A stretch of 64,000 bases of DNA from Actinotalea soli (GTDB lineage: Bacteria; Actinomycetota; Actinomycetes; Actinomycetales; Cellulomonadaceae): the NCBI RefSeq assembly GCF_017565425.1, contig NZ_JAGEMK010000009.1, forward strand, positions 62,001 to 126,000, read 5' to 3'. Made by a program: the position numbers and the translations under genes. Of this stretch, positions 32,240 through 40,077 are shown in pieces. Within the stretch, counting starts at the first letter, position 1. Each line of letters starts with the position of its first letter. The notes beneath the pieces are model-generated. The model was not told the DNA's origin. It searched no databases and saw nothing but the letters and a program-made list of their open reading frames with translations.

Positions 32240-32479
32240 GTGATGCCCTCCAGACCTGCCGGCAAGCGCCGGTACCTCGCCACCAGTCCCTTCAACGCTG
32301 CCCGTGAGGCCGCTCAGGCCAAGATCGTGCCCATCCCCGTCGGCGCCCGCGTCTCCCACGAGCGTCACGGCATGGGTCGCGTGGTCGCCCTCGACGGCAC
32401 CGAGGCCGTCATCGTGGACTTCGGCGGCGGGCAGCACCTCCGCGTCGCCCTCGACAGCCCTCGCCTCGAGGTGCTCTGA
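32240..32479 (+). CDS. Small Tudor/KOW-like protein
   Basis: 79 residues (GTG at 32240; ATG at 32243 also possible), with AGGAGGAGG 10-12 bp upstream. After a basic N-terminus (RPAGKRRYLATSP), residues ~30-79 read as a small beta-barrel: VPIPVGARVSHERHGMGRVV, then AVIVDFGGGQHLRVAL. This pattern is like the C-terminal Tudor-like domain of UvrD/PcrA, which contacts RNA polymerase, and like CarD/KOW folds. A role in transcription or RNA binding is plausible but not shown. Divergent from the hypothetical gene at 32127. Confidence 0.7.
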   Translation: MMPSRPAGKRRYLATSPFNAAREAAQAKIVPIPVGARVSHERHGMGRVVALDGTEAVIVDFGGGQHLRVALDSPRLEVL

Positions 32480-32490
32480 GGTACCTCAGA
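32475..32490. repeat. 16-bp perfect palindrome over a stop codon
   Basis: TCTGAGGTACCTCAGA is a perfect palindrome that includes the TGA stop of the Tudor-like gene. With no loop it is a poor terminator and may be an operator for the downstream LuxR-type gene. Confidence 0.45.
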
Positions 32491-32791
32491 CCGGGAGCCC
32501 CGCCCTCCACCCCGGCACAACCGGTCACCTGACCGATCCGCGCCCCCTGCCCTCAGCGGCAGTGTCGACCTCACCGGTCGGGCCCCGACCGGAGGACGGT
32601 CGGAGGATCACGATGTCAGGCTTCATGTGGGAGACAGCGGTGCGGGCCGAGAGCGCGTACCGGATCGAGCAGCTCGCGGCCGACGGGGCACCACGGCACC
32701 CCCGCGCCCCCCAGGACCGCGCACCCCGCCGTCGGGCCTCCCGGTGGGCGTCACGATCCACGCGTCGGCAGGTGGTGCCAGGATCGGGGGC
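32480..32791 (+). other. Gene-free stretch upstream of the LuxR-type regulator
   Basis: 312 bp with no supported gene. The frame of the regulator is open through part of it, but no family similarity or RBS supports an earlier start. Apart from the palindrome at its left end, no clear promoter was found. Confidence 0.4.
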
Positions 32792-35698
32792 ATGGCCCGC
32801 AACCAGGTGAGCGCGACCTTCGTCGGCCGGCACCCCCAGGTGGAGGCCCTCACGGCTGCGGTGCACCGGGCGGGGGCCGGCGTCCCGGGTGTGGTGCTCG
32901 TCGGGGCGGACGCGGGGGTCGGCAAGACGAGGCTGCTGGCCCGCCTGACCGAGGTGGCCCGCGCCGCCGGGGCGGTCCCCGTGACCACCCACTGCGTGGA
33001 CCTGGGCGAGGTCGGCCTGCCCTACCTGCCTTTCGCCGAGGCCCTCGCCCAGCTCAGGGCGGACCCGGCGCTGCGCGAGGTGGTCGACCAGGTCGTCACC
33101 GAGCGCCCCGCCCTCGCGCGGCTCCTGCCCGCGCACGGCACCCCGCCCCCCGATCCGGCCGACGACGGCGGCACCCGGCTCCAGCTCTTCGACGGGATCG
33201 CCGCGGCGCTCGGAGCCGTGGGCTCGGCCGGCGCGCCCCTGGTCCTCGTGGTCGAGGACCTGCACTGGGCGGACTCCTCGAGCCGCGACGTGCTGCGCTT
33301 CCTGGTGGCCCGGCTGCGCACCGAGCACCTGCTGGTCGTGCTGAGCTATCGGACGGACGACCTCCACCGCCGCCACCCCCTGCGCCCCGTGCTCGCCGAG
33401 CTGTGGCGCCACCCGCGGGTCGAACGTCTCGACCTGCCCCCCTTCACCTCGACCGAGCTGCACGAGTTCGCGGCGGCCGTCACCGGCGCACCGGTCCCCG
33501 ACGCCGTGGTCGACCGGGTGATGGAGCGCTCGGCCGGGAACGCGTACTTCGCCGAGGAGCTCCTCGAGTCGGGGCCGGGCGCGGGCGGGCTGCCCTGGAC
33601 GCTGAGCGACGTCCTGCAGGCCCGCGTCGAACGGCTCGACCCGTCCGTGCAGGAGCTCGCCCGCGTCGCCTCGGTGGCCGGCCGCACCGTCGGCGAGCCG
33701 CTGCTCCGCGCCGTGGCCGGGTCCCGGCTGCCGGTGGAGGAGCTCGACCGCGCGCTCCGGGAGGCCGTGGAGGCCCAGGTGCTCGGCGGGGAGGACGGCC
33801 GCATCGCCTTCCGCCACGCCCTCCTCGCCGAGGCGGTCTACGGCGCGCTGCTGCCCGGGGAGCAGGTGGCCCTGCACCGGGCCTACCGGGACGCGCTGCA
33901 GCAGGACCCCCGGCTGGGCTCGACCGCGCAGCTGGCGCACCACGCCCACCGCGGCCAGGACCTCCCCACGGCCCTCGCCGCCTCGATCGACGCCGCCCGG
34001 GAGGCGGGCCGCCTCCTGGCCCCCGACGAGGAGCTCCGCCACCTCGAGACCGCGCTGCGCCTCTGGGACGGGGTCCCTGATGCCGCGGCCCGCGTGGGGA
34101 CCGACGAGGCGGACCTGACAGCCGCCGCGGCGAGCGCGGCGAGCCGCGCCGGTCACGACGCCCGAGCGGTGCTGCTCGCCCGGCAGGCGGTCGCTCTCGC
34201 GACCGACCTCCCCGCGCGCCAGGCCCAGCTCCGCTCCCGCCTGGCGCTGTACCTGCTGGGCGCGGCCCGGGACGCCGAGGCCCTCGAGGAGGCCGCGCAC
34301 GCCCTCGAGACCCTCGAGCGCCCGCCCTTCCCCGGACCGGACCTCGGCCGGGCCTGGGCTCTGGCGATCCACGCCCGGGCAGCCACCTCGATGGACGAGG
34401 ACGCCGCCGCCGAGCGCAGCGCACGCCTGGCCGTGGACGAGGCCCGGGCGCTGGGCGCCCCGGCCGTCGAGGCCGACGCCCTCGCGACCCTCGCGGTGCT
34501 CGTGGTCGACGACCAGCCCCGGGCGGCGGCCCTGCTCACCGAGGCCGGCGACCGCGCCCGCGAGGCCGGGGACCTGGTGACCGAGGTGCGCTGCGCCTAC
34601 AGCCTCGCGGCGAACTACTTCTACGCGGGGGACCTCGAGCGCGCGGTCGACCGCGTGCAGGCAGGGCTCGACCTCTCCCACACCTCGGGCCTCACCTGGA
34701 GCGCCTACGCGGTGCAGCTGCACCTGCTGAGCGAGCTGCTGAGGTTCACCCGTGGCGACCTGGGCCCACCGGTGCCGTGGGACGGCGCCCCGCCCTCGGC
34801 CACCGTGCTGCTCGAGGCCGTCGCCCTGCATGCCGCCGTGGCCCGGGGGGACGGCGACGCCGTGGACCGGGGCGCCCGGCTGGCCCCGCTCGCCGACGGG
34901 GACCACCAGGTGACCCTCATCGCCGGTGGGTGCACGGTCGACGCCCTGACCTGGGCGGGACGTCACGAGGAGGCCGTGGCGCTCGCACGGTCGGTGATCG
35001 AGGAGGTGGGGCGGGCCTGGAGCGACTACTTCCTCGGCAGCATCTGGCTCGCGGCCCTGGGGCTGGGTGCCCTCGCCGACGCCCGGTCCGAGCGGGCCGC
35101 CGGGCCCGAGGAGGCTGAGCAGGCCGCGTGGTTCCTCGACCGGGCGCGGACCGCGGCCGGTCGAGGTCGACCCCGCGGCGGCCGGCTCGGACCTGAGGGC
35201 CGGGCCTGGCTCGCCCGGGTCGAGGCCGAGCACGCCCGGTGGGCACGTCAGAACGACCCTGCGCTGTGGGCGGGGGCGACCGACGCCTACGGCTACGGCC
35301 ACCGCTACGAGCAGGCGCGCAGCCGCCGACGCCGGGCCGAGGCGCTGCTCGAGGCCGGGGAACGCGAGGCGGGGCTGGCCCAGCTCGTCGAGGCCCTGGC
35401 CGAGGCCCGGGAGATGGGCGCGGCACCCCTGGTCGCGGCGTTGGAGAGCCTGGCGCGGCGCAGCCGGCTCGAGGTGCCGGGAGCCCGCACGACCACGGAC
35501 CTGCTGACCCCCCGTGAGGCCGAGGTGCTGGCCCTCGCGGCCCAGGGGCTGAGCAACCGGCAGATCGGCGAGAAGCTCTTCATCAGCGGCAAGACCGTGA
35601 GCGTGCACGTCTCGAACCTCCTGGCCAAGCTCGGGGTCTCGGGACGCGCCGAGGCCGTGTCCGTGGCCCACCGGCGGGGGCTGCTCGGCCCCGACTGA
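32792..35698 (+). CDS. LuxR family regulator with AAA-type ATPase domain (LAL type)
   Basis: 968 residues. An N-terminal P-loop domain has Walker A GADAGVGKTR (about 38-47) and Walker B VLVVEDLHWADSS. A long helical, TPR-like middle follows, and a C-terminal LuxR HTH (LTPREAEVLALAAQGLSNRQ, then GEKLFISGKTVSVHVSNLLAKL, about 905-965). LAL proteins (MalT relatives) bind an inducer and ATP to activate a neighbouring pathway. None is adjacent, so the target is unknown. Start chosen at the ATG right before the conserved VGRHPQVEAL. Confidence 0.92.
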   Translation: MARNQVSATFVGRHPQVEALTAAVHRAGAGVPGVVLVGADAGVGKTRLLARLTEVARAAGAVPVTTHCVDLGEVGLPYLPFAEALAQLRADPALREVVDQVVTERPALARLLPAHGTPPPDPADDGGTRLQLFDGIAAALGAVGSAGAPLVLVVEDLHWADSSSRDVLRFLVARLRTEHLLVVLSYRTDDLHRRHPLRPVLAELWRHPRVERLDLPPFTSTELHEFAAAVTGAPVPDAVVDRVMERSAGNAYFAEELLESGPGAGGLPWTLSDVLQARVERLDPSVQELARVASVAGRTVGEPLLRAVAGSRLPVEELDRALREAVEAQVLGGEDGRIAFRHALLAEAVYGALLPGEQVALHRAYRDALQQDPRLGSTAQLAHHAHRGQDLPTALAASIDAAREAGRLLAPDEELRHLETALRLWDGVPDAAARVGTDEADLTAAAASAASRAGHDARAVLLARQAVALATDLPARQAQLRSRLALYLLGAARDAEALEEAAHALETLERPPFPGPDLGRAWALAIHARAATSMDEDAAAERSARLAVDEARALGAPAVEADALATLAVLVVDDQPRAAALLTEAGDRAREAGDLVTEVRCAYSLAANYFYAGDLERAVDRVQAGLDLSHTSGLTWSAYAVQLHLLSELLRFTRGDLGPPVPWDGAPPSATVLLEAVALHAAVARGDGDAVDRGARLAPLADGDHQVTLIAGGCTVDALTWAGRHEEAVALARSVIEEVGRAWSDYFLGSIWLAALGLGALADARSERAAGPEEAEQAAWFLDRARTAAGRGRPRGGRLGPEGRAWLARVEAEHARWARQNDPALWAGATDAYGYGHRYEQARSRRRRAEALLEAGEREAGLAQLVEALAEAREMGAAPLVAALESLARRSRLEVPGARTTTDLLTPREAEVLALAAQGLSNRQIGEKLFISGKTVSVHVSNLLAKLGVSGRAEAVSVAHRRGLLGPD

Positions 35699-35789
35699 CG
35701 GGCCCGCGACCAGCCCTGGATGCGCCCAGCCGTCCGACCCGCGCCGCGGACCCCTCGCCGTCGGGCCGTGCGAGGCCTAGCGTGAGGCC

Positions 35790-36881
35790 ATGGCACGTGC
35801 GACGACGCCGGCGGTCGAGCTCGAGGCGGACGGCAGGACGGTGCGGGTCAGCAGCCCGGACCGGATCGTCTTCCCCCAGCGCGGCCTGACCAAGCTCCAG
35901 GTGGTCGAGTACTTCCTCGCGGTGGGCGGGGGGATCCTCGGCGCCCTGCGCGACCGGCCGACCACCCTCGAGCGCTGGCCCAAGGGCGTGATCGAGGGGG
36001 CGGTCATGGCCACCCGCGCCGACTCGCGCGGCGACGCGTTCTACCAGAAGCGCGTCCCGCAGGGCGCCCCGGACTACGTCGAGACCGCCCGCATCGCCTT
36101 CCCCTCGGGGCGCACGGCCGACGAGATCAGCCCGACCGAGCTCGCCGTCGTCGGCTGGGCCGCGAACCTGGGCACGATCACCTTCCACCCGTGGCCCGTC
36201 ACGCGGGACGACGTCGAGTCCCCCGACCAGCTGCGGATCGACCTCGACCCGCAGCCGGGCACCGACTTCGACGACGCCGTGCGGGTGGCCCCCGAGGTGC
36301 GTGCCCTGCTGCACGAGCTCGGCATGGAGGGCTGGTGCAAGACCTCGGGCGGGCGCGGGGTGCACATCTTCGTGCCCATCGAGCCCCGGTGGACCTTCAC
36401 GCAGGCCCGCCGCGCGACGATCGCCCTGGGACGTGAGGTCGAGAGGCGGCTGCCCGAGCTGGTGACCGTGCGCTGGTGGAAGGAGGAGCGGGGGGAGAAG
36501 ATCTTCGTCGACTACAACCAGATGGCCCGCGACCGCACCATCGCCTCGGCGTACTCGATCCGCGCCAACCAGCGGGCCACGGTCTCGACCCCGGTCACCT
36601 GGGAGGAGCTGGGCGAGGTGCACCCGGACGACTTCGACGTGCTGTCGGTGCCGGCCAGGTTCGCCGAGGTGGGGGACCTCTACACCCCGTTGGTCGCGGG
36701 GGCCCCGGGGCGCTTCTCGATCGAGCCGCTGCTCGAGATGGCCGACCGCGACGAGCGCGACCACGGCCACGAGGACCTGCCCTACCCGCCCGAGTACCCC
36801 AAGATGCCGGGCGAGCCCAAGCGCGTGCAGCCCAGCCGCGCCAAGGACAGGGCAGCTGCGCAGGAGACGACCGAGGCCTGA
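35790..36881 (+). CDS. Stand-alone LigD-type polymerase/primase domain protein
   Basis: 363 residues, a complete archaeo-eukaryotic-primase-like polymerase domain as found in LigD. The start region SPDRIVFPQRGLTKLQVVEY, the metal site LRIDLDPQPG (DxD), and SGGRGVHIFVP with the catalytic His are present, followed by FVDYNQMARDRTIASAYS. LigD polymerase domains fill gaps with ribo- or deoxynucleotides in non-homologous end joining. Here no ligase or nuclease domain is fused and no Ku gene is near, so it may serve another repair route. A polar ~30-residue tail ends the protein; a terminator follows. Confidence 0.92.
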   Translation: MARATTPAVELEADGRTVRVSSPDRIVFPQRGLTKLQVVEYFLAVGGGILGALRDRPTTLERWPKGVIEGAVMATRADSRGDAFYQKRVPQGAPDYVETARIAFPSGRTADEISPTELAVVGWAANLGTITFHPWPVTRDDVESPDQLRIDLDPQPGTDFDDAVRVAPEVRALLHELGMEGWCKTSGGRGVHIFVPIEPRWTFTQARRATIALGREVERRLPELVTVRWWKEERGEKIFVDYNQMARDRTIASAYSIRANQRATVSTPVTWEELGEVHPDDFDVLSVPARFAEVGDLYTPLVAGAPGRFSIEPLLEMADRDERDHGHEDLPYPPEYPKMPGEPKRVQPSRAKDRAAAQETTEA

Positions 36882-36973
36882 GGCCGGGAGCCCGAGGCCT
36901 GGCGCGAAGGCCGCGAGCGGGGCCGGCGCGAGCGGGGCAGGTCAGGCTCCGCCGCCCGCATCCGGACATTAAG

Positions 36974-37006
36974 AGACCCGCTGCGCAGGGGGCAGGCAGC
37001 GGGTCT
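36974..37006 (+). terminator. Terminator of the LigD-type polymerase gene
   Basis: AGACCCGCTGC (36974-36984) pairs with GCAGCGGGTCT (36996-37006), an 11-bp stem with an 11-nt loop. It is followed by TTGATTGAAGATTAA, an unusually AT-rich tail for this genome. The rest of the ~300-bp gap (36882-37184) holds no supported gene. Confidence 0.85.
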
Positions 37007-37184
37007 TGATTGAAGATTAACACTTCTTGCCGGCGGATGCACCCCCCGGGAGGACCCCGTGCGGCACGGTCGTCCCGCTGCCGGGCGACACCGTCAGGGA
37101 CCGTGCGGCTAGCCTCGGCCCCATGCGTGCTCCCGTCCACGTGCCCTGCACCACTGCGGCCTCCCGTGCCGGGGGAGACACCCC

Positions 37185-37640
37185 ATGACCCGCCCGCGGC
37201 CCCGCTCACGCGCGGTACGTATCGCCGACACGGTGGCGACGCTGAGCACCCCCGCCATCGACGTCTGGGTCGCGACAGCCTCCCCGGAGGGCAGGGCGCA
37301 CCTCGTCCCGCTGACCCTGTGCTGGGTGGACGAGCGCGTCGTCCTCGCCCTCGACGGGTCGTCGTCGACCGCACGGAACCTGCGGGCCACCGGCACCGCA
37401 CGGCTCGCCGTCGGCCCGACGCGGGACGTCGTGATGATCGATGCGGTCCTCGAGCACGAGGTGGACCAGGGCGCTGACGCGCGGCTCGGCGCGGCCTACG
37501 CCGACCAGGCCGACTGGGACCCGCGGGGCAGCGAGGGCTACGTCTACCTGGTGCTCCGGCCCGACCGGGTCCAGGCCTGGCGCGAGGTCGAGGAGGCCGC
37601 CGGCCGCGACCTGATGCGCGACGGGCGCTGGCTGGTCTGA
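37185..37640 (+). CDS. PPOX-class (flavin or F420) split-barrel protein
   Basis: 151 residues. The pyridoxamine-phosphate-oxidase-like barrel is seen in LSTPAIDVWVATASPEGRAH, LVPLTLCWVDERVVLAL and the NLRATGTARLAVGPTRDVV segment. Members bind FMN or F420 and reduce small molecules. The RBS GGGGGAGA is ~6 bp upstream of the ATG. It could be an F420-dependent reductase, but the cofactor is not readable from the sequence. Converges with the DUF4173 gene. Confidence 0.85.
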   Translation: MTRPRPRSRAVRIADTVATLSTPAIDVWVATASPEGRAHLVPLTLCWVDERVVLALDGSSSTARNLRATGTARLAVGPTRDVVMIDAVLEHEVDQGADARLGAAYADQADWDPRGSEGYVYLVLRPDRVQAWREVEEAAGRDLMRDGRWLV

Positions 37641-37677
37641 GACCAGGCCTCGCCAGAGCGTGCAGGCCTGGTACGGC

Positions 37678-39372
37678 CTAGTACGTCGGCCCCGCGTCTC
37701 GGTAGCCACCCGGGCACGCGGGAACGCCGCCGTCGAGCGAGGAGCTCGCCGCGGCCCCGGTGGCGACGAGGTCGGCACCGAGGTCGACGGCCCTCGCGCG
37801 GGAGAGGTTCCACTCAGCCACCCCGGAGGACGGCGCGGGGACCGTCGCCTCCAGCAGGCAGCTGCGCCACGGCTCCTCGAGGTCGAGGACCGCGGGGACC
37901 ACGTCGGCCGAGAGCCCGTACAGGTAGCCGAGGTCGAGGCCTGCGGCGAGCCCTGGTTCCGCGTCGGTCCCCCGGCCCTGCTGAGCCGAGACCTCGGCGT
38001 CGATGTTGTGGCGCAGGATCTGCGCGTCGGGGTTGATCACCGCGAGCCCGAGCACGGCGACCGCCACCACCTGGACCACGGCCCGCGGCAACCAGGCGCC
38101 CCGCCACCGGACCCCGGCGACCAGCACGAGCACGAGGACCACGCCCAGCACCACCTCGACCAGGACCGCGAGCATGCGCAGCCGGGTCAGGCCGAAGGCG
38201 TCGACGTACAGGTCCATGCGGCGCAGGGCCGCGGCCACCACCCCGAGGGTGCCCAGGCACAGGATCGCCAGGGCCACTCGGGTCACCACCCGCTCGCGCC
38301 GGGTCGAGCGGGGCGCGCGCCGGGCGGCGAGGGCCACGACCACGAGGGTCAGGGCCGTGGCCGCCACCAGCTGGCCGAAGCCCTCGCGGGCGTACTGGGC
38401 GTAGGTGAGGCCTGCCGTGTCGAGCACGTGCTGGTGCCCGCCGAGCAACGCCCCCACCTGCACCAGGACGAAGGAGAGCACCAGCCCGCCGAGGGCCAGC
38501 ACCGGCAGCAACCACTCCCCCAGCCGCGCAGGCAGAGCCGCCGGCAGCCGCGCGTCGCGCCAGGACGGCGGCGCGAGCATCAGGTGCGCGACGCTCGCCA
38601 CGGTCAGGGCGACGAAGGCCCCGACCAGCACCCGCGCGGGCAGCAGCTCGGGGGCCGAACGGGGCAGGTAGCTCGCGAACACGCGGTCGGCGCTCGCGAA
38701 CAGCAGGCCGAAGACGAGCAGCAGCGCGACCGTGACGCCGACGCTGCGCAGCATCGTCGCGACCTGGTCCCGGCGGCTGCCCAGGAGGTTCGCGCCCCCA
38801 CGCCCGAGCCAGCCCGCTGCGCGAGCTGCGCCAGCGGCCCAGCCGACGACGCCCAGCACGGTGGCCGGGGCGCTGCGGGCCCCCGTCACCACCGCACCCC
38901 CCGCGACCACGGCGACGAGCACGCAGAGCGCCGCGAGCCACGCGGCGTCCCGCACCGCGAGCACGGCCAGCAGCCCGACGACGAGGCCCACGGTCACCAG
39001 GTCCCCGACCGCCCGACGCCGCACGAGGGCCGGGACGGCGACCCCCGCGACGAGCACGCCGACCAGCGCCATGCCGAGTCCGACCCGGTGCCCCACCACG
39101 AGCCCGGCGGCCGCCAGACCCACCACGACCGCCGCGACCAGCACCCAGGTCGGCACCGGGTCGCGGCCAGCGGCCCAGAACTGCGCGAGGGGACCGGGTG
39201 GGTCGGTGGCCCGGCGCGGCAGGCTCGCGGGCGGCGGGGGCGCGGATGGCAGGGGCGCGGATGGCAGGGGCGCAGCCTGCGCCGGCGTCGCGCCCGGACG
39301 GGGAGGACCACCCGCCGGCACCGGCGCAGAGGGAGTGCTGCTGGCCTCGGAGGGAGTCCTGTGGTCGCTCAT
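37678..39372 (-). CDS. DUF4153/DUF4173 multi-spanning membrane protein
   Basis: 564 residues. A Pro/Ala-rich cytoplasmic N-terminus of ~65 residues includes short tandem repeats (PLPSAPLPSAPPPPA). About 11-12 membrane helices follow, with the family patterns TYAQYAREGFGQLV, MDLYVDAFGLTRLRML and INPDAQILRHNID. The last ~110 residues are extracytoplasmic, with DLGYLYGLSADVVP. The family has no known biochemical function. A single gene with its own promoter. Confidence 0.85.
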   Translation of the reverse strand: MSDHRTPSEASSTPSAPVPAGGPPRPGATPAQAAPLPSAPLPSAPPPPASLPRRATDPPGPLAQFWAAGRDPVPTWVLVAAVVVGLAAAGLVVGHRVGLGMALVGVLVAGVAVPALVRRRAVGDLVTVGLVVGLLAVLAVRDAAWLAALCVLVAVVAGGAVVTGARSAPATVLGVVGWAAGAARAAGWLGRGGANLLGSRRDQVATMLRSVGVTVALLLVFGLLFASADRVFASYLPRSAPELLPARVLVGAFVALTVASVAHLMLAPPSWRDARLPAALPARLGEWLLPVLALGGLVLSFVLVQVGALLGGHQHVLDTAGLTYAQYAREGFGQLVAATALTLVVVALAARRAPRSTRRERVVTRVALAILCLGTLGVVAAALRRMDLYVDAFGLTRLRMLAVLVEVVLGVVLVLVLVAGVRWRGAWLPRAVVQVVAVAVLGLAVINPDAQILRHNIDAEVSAQQGRGTDAEPGLAAGLDLGYLYGLSADVVPAVLDLEEPWRSCLLEATVPAPSSGVAEWNLSRARAVDLGADLVATGAAASSSLDGGVPACPGGYRDAGPTY

Positions 39373-39598
39373 GATCGAGACGTTAGGGACTCACAGCCCG
39401 GCGCGGCGGCGTATGGCGCGGGGATCGCGGGCAGGTTGTGTGCGGCCCTGTGGAGAAGCTGTGAGGTCACGGGACGGTGATGCGGTGCTCCTCGAGGTAG
39501 GCGCGGGCGTTCTCGAGGATCGCGGGCACGATGGCGCTTCGGGCTGAGCCGGGCCAGCACGTCGCCACCGGTGGGTACGCCCGCCCCGTCCGTGTGTG

Positions 39599-39832
39599 TC
39601 AGGTCTCGCGCAGCCCCTCGTCGTCCTCGCGCACCCTGCCGGCGTACGCGGCGGGCAAGGTCCACCACACGACGCCGACGGCGACGCCGTTCACGAGGGT
39701 GAGGACCCAGGCGTCGTGCCGGAGGGAGTAGGCGTGCCAGCAGCTGAGCGCGACGTACGCGAGGGCGAGGGCGCGCAGCAGCCGCCGGTGTCGTGCGATC
39801 CACCGGACGACCGGGTGGGGAGGCTTGCCCAT
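39599..39832 (-). CDS. Small two-helix membrane protein
   Basis: 77 residues from the ATG at 39832; an in-frame ATG 18 bp upstream also exists. A basic N-terminus (VVRWIARHRRLLR) is followed by two hydrophobic helices (ALALAYVALSCWHAYSL; VLTLVNGVAVGVVWWTLPAA) and an acidic tail (VREDDEGLRET). No family recognised. The 226 bp between it and the DUF4173 gene hold nothing I can support. Confidence 0.6.
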   Translation of the reverse strand: MGKPPHPVVRWIARHRRLLRALALAYVALSCWHAYSLRHDAWVLTLVNGVAVGVVWWTLPAAYAGRVREDDEGLRET

Positions 39833-39884
39833 GGGTCGATGGTGCCGCAACGGCCGACCGCTCCAGGCTCCTGTCCAGAACGCG

Positions 39885-39924
39885 CACGACCCCGTCCCAG
39901 CACTACCGCTGGGACGGGGTCGTG
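39885..39924 (-). terminator. Terminator downstream of tRNA-Thr
   Basis: A perfect 17-bp inverted repeat (39885-39901 with 39908-39924) with a 6-nt loop begins 9 bp after the tRNA end. Being symmetrical, it may also stop transcription from the other side. Confidence 0.85.
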
Positions 39925-39933
39925 ACCTGCTGA

Positions 39934-40005
39934 GCCGCCTATCAGAATCGAACTGATGACCTTCTCATTACGAGTGAGACGCTCTACCGACTGAGCTAAG
40001 GCGGC
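39934..40005 (-). tRNA. tRNA-Thr (anticodon CGT)
   Basis: 72 nt on the minus strand. Acceptor arms GCCGCC...GGCGGC pair, the D-arm contains TTAGCTCAGTCGGTAGAGC, the anticodon arm is TCTCA-CTCGTAA-TGAGA with anticodon CGT, and the T-loop GTTCGATTC is canonical. CCA is not encoded. It reads ACG codons. Confidence 0.97.
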
Positions 40006-40077
40006 GTGCCGTCGACGCCGGGGCGCACGACGAGCGGGGCCTACTGTACCGACCGTCGGGCGCTGGTCCAAAGCGGG

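Noticed and set aside
32627-32791. Earlier start for the LuxR-type regulator
   Set aside because: The extension lacks family similarity; the conserved VGRHPQVEAL begins just after the ATG at 32792.
37012-37026. Small inverted repeat GAAG...CTTC after the polymerase terminator
   Set aside because: Four-base arms in an AT-rich patch are expected by chance and add nothing to the terminator.
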